NCBI GenBank assembly: GCA_964545345.1
Contig: CAZJFE010000005.1
Span: forward strand, 1-40,693
Reading direction: 5' to 3'
DNA length: 40,693 nt
From: JAUSKF01 sp964545345
GTDB taxonomy: Bacteria; Patescibacteriota; Minisyncoccia; UBA6257; WO2-44-18
Under the pieces are notes generated by a model. That model made no database searches. It worked only from the letters and a program-made list of their open reading frames with translations, and had not been told where the DNA came from. The translations under genes and the position numbers were made by a program. Positions 36,794 to 40,693 of this stretch are shown here, piece after piece. Each line of letters opens with the position of its first letter. The first letter of the stretch is position 1.

Positions 36794-37357
36794 TTAAGAT
36801 CGAACGATCTTGTAGGGTTTCTTGGTTAAGTCCACAATTTTGGATCCTTTGGTTTTCTTATTAATGCCGGCGTGAATAACCGCGTCAATCATATCGGCGG
36901 CTTTCTTGAACATTTCTTTATATTCAGCCGGATCGCGTAACGGATCCTTTCCGGCGATGTTAGCGCTAGTCGCCACGATCGGCTTATCAAAATACTGGAA
37001 TAATTTCTTAATCCAAGCGCTTTTAGCGATCCGGAAAGCTCCGGTGTGCCTCATGGCGGCCAAAGGAGAAAGATTCTTGGCTTTCAAAATGAAAGTGGTC
37101 GGCTGTTTGGCTTTCTGCATCGCCTTCTTCTGGTCGGTGGTGAAATGAGCGTATTCGGTCAACATTTTGAAATCCTTAACCAAAATCGGAAATGCTTTAC
37201 CAATTGCCCGGTTCTTAATTTGGTAGATTTTCAGTAATGCCTGAGGGTTAGTCGCGTCGCAACCCAAACCATAGAGGGTTTCGGTCGGAAAAATGATAAC
37301 GCCACCCGCGTTCAGGATTTGAGTCACCTCTTGATGTTTAACGGCGCTCTTAGGCAT
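36794..37357 (-). CDS. Threonylcarbamoyl-AMP synthase (Sua5/YciO/YrdC family)
   Basis: A 187-residue YrdC-domain protein, which makes threonylcarbamoyl-AMP for t6A37 of ANN-decoding tRNAs. The signature GGVIIFPTETLYGLGCDATNPQAL (about 17-40) and KRxx-type RAIGKAFPILVKD are clear, as are TFILKAKN, RIAKSAWIKKLF, PIVATSANIAGKDPLRDP. The basic end KGSKIVDLTKKPYKIVRS is also typical. There is no Sua5 C-terminal domain. ATG 37357 is used rather than an upstream in-frame start; the -10 TATACT is 11 nt before it. Confidence 0.92.
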   Translation of the reverse strand: MPKSAVKHQEVTQILNAGGVIIFPTETLYGLGCDATNPQALLKIYQIKNRAIGKAFPILVKDFKMLTEYAHFTTDQKKAMQKAKQPTTFILKAKNLSPLAAMRHTGAFRIAKSAWIKKLFQYFDKPIVATSANIAGKDPLRDPAEYKEMFKKAADMIDAVIHAGINKKTKGSKIVDLTKKPYKIVRS

Positions 37358-37368
37358 ATAACTTGGGT

Positions 37369-37397
37369 AGTATAGCAAAAAAATCTCCCCTAGTCAA
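37369..37397 (-). promoter_or_regulatory. Promoter of the Sua5/YrdC gene
   Basis: Minus strand TTGACT (37397-37392), 17 nt spacer, TATACT (37374-37369). Repeat copy C begins at the next bases upstream. Confidence 0.7.
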
Positions 37398-37777
37398 GGG
37401 CTCGCCAGCTACTTTTCTCGCAACCCGCTCCGGTTAGATAAAACTTCACCCGCCTTAGGCGGGCAAGTTCATTCCGGTCTATTTTTGGGATAAATTAGTC
37501 CGGGTCCCGTTTACCCGAGCAATTATGCTCGGTTTTCCGCCCGGCTAATTTTTTAACCAAAAATATTCCCTACATTCATTGTTTTATTGCTAACCTCCGC
37601 TTATGGTTGCCACCGAAAAGAGCTGGCTCGCTTTGGGAAAGAAAAACTCCGCGACTTTGCTCACGGAGTTTGCCGAAACCCTCATTCGCTGTTGGGAAGT
37701 CTAACCGAAAAAAGCTGGCTCGCTTTGGAAAGACGGGATGTTCCGGATAAACTATCTGGCTTCACTGTGGGGAAACA
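37398..37777. repeat. Structured non-coding repeat, copy C (mosaic)
   Basis: A 380 nt region without a gene. A nested structure: ATTTTTGG (37481-37488) with CCAAAAAT (37557-37564), then AATTAGTCCGGG (37493-37504) with CCCGGCTAATT (37540-37550), then CCGAGCA/TGCTCGG (37515-37532). Upstream of it, AACTT-CA-CCCGCC pairs with GGCGGG-C-AAGTT (37442-37469). Downstream, 37647-37699 equals unit B2 (52 of 53) and 37734-37771 equals the end of copy A (36 of 38). A 28-29 nt segment ending CTGGCTCGCTTTGG occurs twice (37612-37641, 37704-37732). A mosaic of family modules. Confidence 0.75.
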
Positions 37778-37784
37778 ATGAGAA

Positions 37785-37812
37785 CAAAAAACCGCTCCGG
37801 GAGGGAGCGGAA
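37785..37812 (-). terminator. Terminator of the CPBP protease gene
   Basis: CCGCTCC and GGAGCGG stem, minus-strand tail TTTTTTGTTC. Confidence 0.85.
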
Positions 37813-37821
37813 TAAAACGAT

Positions 37822-38373
37822 TTAACTGACGCCGCTTAGCAAAACGATCACCTTAACAATTGGGACGATCATCAGGTTATAGCCAAAGTGGACGATGGTG
37901 AAAATGCCTAGAGGTTTCAACTGCAAAAGGTCATCATTGGTGGCGCATTTGATGGCCAAGATATTAAACAGCGCGCCCATTCCACCAATCCAGCAAAGAG
38001 CGATCGTCGCAGCCATGTTCGGAGTAGTAATTTTCATGAACTGAAAACGATGGTCGTAGCCCCAAACTAGAGAACCGGTGAAAGTCAGAATAAGAGCCAA
38101 CCCCATTACCCTATTCCGGCCGATTACCATTACCGCCAATGCCAACCACAGCGTTCGGAAAAAGAATTCTTCCGTGAAATTGGATAGAAACTGATCCATA
38201 TTGCGCTCCAGAGTCGCGCTACCAACCGGATAATTCGGCACTACCAGAAGCCAAGTGATAAGCGCCATCAACGTTCCCCAAAGTACCGATAGTAGAAGCG
38301 TCTTGACCGCCAAACTAAAAATTTCTTTCGCCGATGTCGCCGGAGTTTCTAGCCACTTAAGAAAGCGGGTCAA
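37822..38373 (-). CDS. CPBP-family intramembrane protease-like protein
   Basis: A 183-residue membrane protein with about five helices. The motif NFTEEFFFRTLWLALA (about 65-80) is the EExxxR signature of CPBP (Abi/Rce1-type) intramembrane proteases, and a later VHFGYNLMIV gives the third conserved His/Asn motif. The middle HRFQFM segment could supply the second His. Members act on membrane proteins or in bacteriocin self-protection; the target here is unknown. The start is TTG at 38373 with AAGGGG 7 nt upstream. Confidence 0.75.
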   Translation of the reverse strand: MTRFLKWLETPATSAKEIFSLAVKTLLLSVLWGTLMALITWLLVVPNYPVGSATLERNMDQFLSNFTEEFFFRTLWLALAVMVIGRNRVMGLALILTFTGSLVWGYDHRFQFMKITTPNMAATIALCWIGGMGALFNILAIKCATNDDLLQLKPLGIFTIVHFGYNLMIVPIVKVIVLLSGVS

Positions 38374-38426
38374 TGGCTTCCCCTTAAATTGCTGAATAAA
38401 TTATACGGCAATACCTGAAAAACATG

Positions 38427-38465
38427 AAATTTAAAACAGGCACTTTTGTGCCTGCTTTAAATTTG
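38427..38465 (-). terminator. Terminator of tRNA-Glu
   Basis: AATTTAAAACAGGCA and TGCCTGCTTTAAATT stem with a short loop, beginning 1-2 nt after the tRNA 3' end on the minus strand. Confidence 0.75.
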
Positions 38466-38537
38466 TGATCTCAATGGGAATCGAACCCATGTTTCCGCCG
38501 TGAGAGGGCAGCGTCCTAGCCGCTAGACGATGAGACC
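38466..38537 (-). tRNA. tRNA-Glu (CUC)
   Basis: Minus-strand cloverleaf: acceptor stem GGTCTCA/TGAGATC (one G-U), anticodon stem CTGCC/GGCGG with loop CTCTCAC giving anticodon CTC, T arm with GGGTTCGATTCCC. It reads GAG. CCA is not encoded. It is 12 bp downstream of the PGI/PMI gene on the same strand and may be co-transcribed with it. Confidence 0.94.
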
Positions 38538-38549
38538 AACTGGCCTATA

Positions 38550-39512
38550 CTACAACATTTTCTTAAACTCTTCAATCATCGGCACATTCTCCGGATCGGC
38601 GCCGTTGGCCTGGGCGATTGAATAAGCGGCCCAATCGGCGATGATTGTGCTGGCAAAAATCTTCTCCCACATCCCCTCTCCTTTAAGCATCAGGCGATCA
38701 ACCGCCATCCCCTTTTTCTCATACAACCGGGAAGTAACCTCCATCCGCTTTTGATGGCGCGGATGATCCTCGGAATCCATCAGAAAAATAAAATGGAAAT
38801 TCTTGATTATATTTTCGGAAGCCGGCACAGAATCAAAACCGGTCATTTCATTGTGATTTAATTCCGGAAAACAGTTGGCGAACGCCGGAATCTTTCCGGT
38901 CTCATTAAATTTTATCTTCCAATTATAGGCCACGGGAAAATTCGGTCTGGAAGAATAAATCACCGGAACTTTTCCGGCCAACTTCTTCGCTAACTGCTCG
39001 CCATCTTTTTTCGCCGATTTCATGTCCAAAGATTCGGCAAGCACAGAGATCTCTTTAGATGCCTCGTCCATACCCAAAACGGCCAATAACGCCTTAATAC
39101 TGAACCCCGTGGCCATTCTCGGCTGAATGCCGGTTTCTGGAAGCTGGACATAAGGCAAACCCAGCTCTTTGGCTTTGGCTAGCAATTTTCCGCCGGTGGC
39201 AATGATTACTACCGCGACGCCAAATTCTATTGCGGTATCCAAAGCGCTCAAAGTCTCTTCGGTATTTCCGGAGTAAGAACTGGCGATTAATAAGGTCCGG
39301 TCTAAATCAACATCGGCCACCTCCGGCAAACCGTAATCCCGATGAACAACCAGATCTAGAATCGGATCGGAAACTTTTAATAAATCCGCCGCCAAGCTGG
39401 AACCGCCCATGCCGGCAACGATAAACTTGGAATATTTTTGTAGCTGATCTTCGTTCTCAATTTTCGGTTCCCAGCTAAACTGTTTCGGGAAATCCTCAAT
39501 AACTTTTTGCAT
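38550..39512 (-). CDS. Bifunctional phosphoglucose/phosphomannose isomerase
   Basis: A 320-residue sugar isomerase of the PGI/PMI family known from archaea and some bacteria, which interconverts glucose-6-, mannose-6- and fructose-6-phosphate. The first SIS domain has the GMGGSSLAADLL phosphate-binding loop (about 35-46) and the SSYSGNTEETL motif (about 78-88). The second SIS part has IKFNETGKIPAFANCFPELNHNE with the conserved Glu/His. It would link glycolysis to mannose-type precursors used by the glycosyltransferases of this window. The gene ends 12 bp before tRNA-Glu. Confidence 0.92.
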   Translation of the reverse strand: MQKVIEDFPKQFSWEPKIENEDQLQKYSKFIVAGMGGSSLAADLLKVSDPILDLVVHRDYGLPEVADVDLDRTLLIASSYSGNTEETLSALDTAIEFGVAVVIIATGGKLLAKAKELGLPYVQLPETGIQPRMATGFSIKALLAVLGMDEASKEISVLAESLDMKSAKKDGEQLAKKLAGKVPVIYSSRPNFPVAYNWKIKFNETGKIPAFANCFPELNHNEMTGFDSVPASENIIKNFHFIFLMDSEDHPRHQKRMEVTSRLYEKKGMAVDRLMLKGEGMWEKIFASTIIADWAAYSIAQANGADPENVPMIEEFKKML

Positions 39513-39540
39513 TACTAAAATTATAAATCATTTTCCTGGG

Positions 39541-39578
39541 AATAAAAAACCGCCCGCGACGTAAAGTCGGGGCGGTCA
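39541..39578 (-). terminator. Terminator of the SPFH gene
   Basis: ACCGCCC-GCGAC and GTC-GGGGCGGT form an imperfect stem around GTAAA, minus-strand tail TTTTTTATTCC. Confidence 0.8.
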
Positions 39579-39588
39579 CTAAATCTTC

Positions 39589-40515
39589 TTACTTCGGACT
39601 TTCGCTCTGCTTCTTATCTTCTTCCTTAACTCCATCAACGTCCATCGTGCCGATAATCGGCACTCCCATCGGACCAACGGGAATATAGATCGTCGTGTGG
39701 TTCTGCGAACCAACCATCGCCTTCTGCGCCTCAATGGCTTCGTGCTGAAGGTACATCGGCGAAAGCTTCTGATTGATGATATCCATGGCCGCGGCGATAC
39801 CCTGCGCTTCAATCACCCGCCGCTGTTTCTTCATCTCTTCAATCTGAAGCTCGGTCTTCATCTGCTCCAGCTTTTGAGTCATCGCCATCTTTTCGGAAAC
39901 CGCGTTCGCGACCACGTCCGGATACTGCACGTTTCCTACCACCACCGACTGAACTTCAAACGGAGTATCTTTGGTCAACTCCTGAGCCCGCTTCTGGACG
40001 GCCATGCCAATCGGCGTGATATTTTCTTTGATATCCAAGCCGCCGAACTTCTGAATCTCATCACGACCGTAGGTCCGAAGCGGCTCACGCAGAAAACTAT
40101 TATAAGCCACTTCAACTACCTTGTTCGGATCCTGACCCTCATGTAGGGTGCTGTATTTCTCAATAAACATTTGCACCCGCTCCGGATTGACTCGCCAAAC
40201 CATGTGCAGACGGAAACTGATCTTCAGATTGTCTTTGGAGAGGACGCTGTCGGCGCCGCTAAATTCCTCGGTCGCGGTGTAAGGAGTAACGCTGATATTC
40301 ACCACGTTCAGCAACCATCCCCGGCCGGGCGATGTCGGGCCGGTCTGCAAACCGACGAACTCCGTCTTACCGAAAACCGCTCCTCGGGTGATATACCCGA
40401 CGTAACCTCCGGGAGTATCCGGATTCGCCGATCCGACACACCAGACGATACCGCCGATCGCCAAAGCAACCAGAGCCACTACCGCGACAACTCCGAAAAT
40501 CTTTCCGCCGTCCAT
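39589..40515 (-). CDS. SPFH/Band 7 (prohibitin-like) membrane protein
   Basis: A 308-residue protein with one N-terminal membrane helix (about 7-27), a Band 7/SPFH domain (about 35-205; YVGYITRGAVFGKTEFVGL, LKISFRLHMVWRVNPERV) and a coiled coil (about 205-255; EKMAMTQKLEQMKTELQIEEM) continuing as AQGIAAAMDII. The order is that of prohibitins and HflK/C relatives, which form membrane rings and regulate proteases. The C-terminal tail is charged. ATG 40515 has AGGGA 8 nt upstream. It has a consensus promoter and its own terminator. Confidence 0.9.
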   Translation of the reverse strand: MDGGKIFGVVAVVALVALAIGGIVWCVGSANPDTPGGYVGYITRGAVFGKTEFVGLQTGPTSPGRGWLLNVVNISVTPYTATEEFSGADSVLSKDNLKISFRLHMVWRVNPERVQMFIEKYSTLHEGQDPNKVVEVAYNSFLREPLRTYGRDEIQKFGGLDIKENITPIGMAVQKRAQELTKDTPFEVQSVVVGNVQYPDVVANAVSEKMAMTQKLEQMKTELQIEEMKKQRRVIEAQGIAAAMDIINQKLSPMYLQHEAIEAQKAMVGSQNHTTIYIPVGPMGVPIIGTMDVDGVKEEDKKQSESPK

Positions 40516-40594
40516 TGTTGACTCCCTAAATTAAATCCGCTGATCAGGCGATCAACCCACAATGGATTGATCCAACCTTTCAATGTGCGATGGC

Positions 40595-40623
40595 ATTATA
40601 CAAAAAACCGATGCCTTTGTCAA
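40595..40623 (-). promoter_or_regulatory. Consensus promoter of the SPFH gene
   Basis: Minus strand TTGACA (40623-40618), 17 nt spacer, TATAAT (40600-40595): both hexamers perfect. The leader is about 70 nt. Confidence 0.85.
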
Positions 40624-40651
40624 TGAATTCGTAGGTTAGGGCTTTATTCGG

Positions 40652-40657
40652 TATAAT
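40652..40657 (+). promoter_or_regulatory. Start-proximal -10 box of the right-edge gene
   Basis: Perfect TATAAT 6 nt before GTG 40664. Confidence 0.5.
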
Positions 40658-40663
40658 TTAAAG

Positions 40664-40693
40664 GTGAAACAGTATCTCCCATTTGCCGGTCTT
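40664..40693 (+). CDS. Start of a gene cut by the right edge
   Basis: GTG followed by nine open codons (MKQYLPFAGL) to the window end. The call rests on the TATAAT 6 nt upstream, the same layout as at 23260 and 7411. Product unknown. Confidence 0.4.
   Translation, partial: MKQYLPFAGL

Noticed and set aside
37587..37781. 64-codon open frame in repeat copy C
   Set aside because: It is built from repeated non-coding modules and has no ribosome-binding site or promoter.

Overview
The window looks like a chromosomal segment of a Patescibacteria (Candidate Phyla Radiation, Parcubacteria-like) bacterium. This is inferred from gene content and style; there is no rRNA to confirm it. The signs are very compact genes, many small orphan membrane proteins, DUF5671, Gmad2 and DUF2079 proteins, a fused phosphoglucose/phosphomannose isomerase, a B12-dependent ribonucleotide reductase, and promoters whose -10 box lies only 6-7 nt before the start codon. 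No plasmid, phage, insertion sequence or CRISPR hallmark was seen.

Layout. 1-10.3 kb: the start of an ArnT-like glycosyltransferase (cut by the left edge), a secreted metzincin-like protein with an altered zinc motif, MsrB, a large Ig-repeat surface protein, and many small unrecognised genes, mostly on the minus strand. 10.4-14.2 kb: surface-glycan genes (a DPM1-like GT2, a DUF2079 protein, a GT39 enzyme). 14.2-26.3 kb: mostly plus-strand housekeeping and envelope genes (methyltransferase, RsmE, Pol IV, trypsin-like protease, tRNA-binding protein, endonuclease IV, RdgB, HAD phosphatase, cupredoxin, Gmad2 protein, GlcD-like FAD oxidase with a coupled membrane protein, DUF5671 pair). 26.4-40.5 kb: mostly minus-strand genes (metal ABC transporter lacking a binding protein, LOG-family enzyme, isocitrate lyase plus malate synthase, class II ribonucleotide reductase, tRNA-Phe, Tgt, Sua5/YrdC, CPBP protease, tRNA-Glu, PGI/PMI, SPFH protein). 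The first 10 codons of another gene lie at the right edge.

Two modes of expression are visible. Conserved genes tend to have a -10 hexamer 6-7 nt before the start codon, suggesting leaderless mRNAs. Small orphan genes tend to have a TTGACN-N17-TATAAT-type promoter, a 30-70 nt leader, a strong Shine-Dalgarno site and a hairpin terminator that touches or contains the stop codon.

The most novel signal is a family of large structured non-coding repeats at 2.76-2.91, 6.39-6.73, 9.51-9.65 and 37.40-37.78 kb. Two copies share a 98-99 nt core in which nearly all differences are paired changes that keep the hairpins. Other modules are shared at 95-98% identity between loci in new combinations. Each repeat block begins directly upstream of a -35 box. 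Two gene leaders (604-727 and 21253-21363) also form long-range stems that cover the start codon and compete with local hairpins, a switch-like arrangement.

Metabolically, the aceB-aceA pair is unexpected in such a reduced genome. The GlcD-like oxidase 5 kb away could supply glyoxylate to malate synthase, but this link is only inferred.
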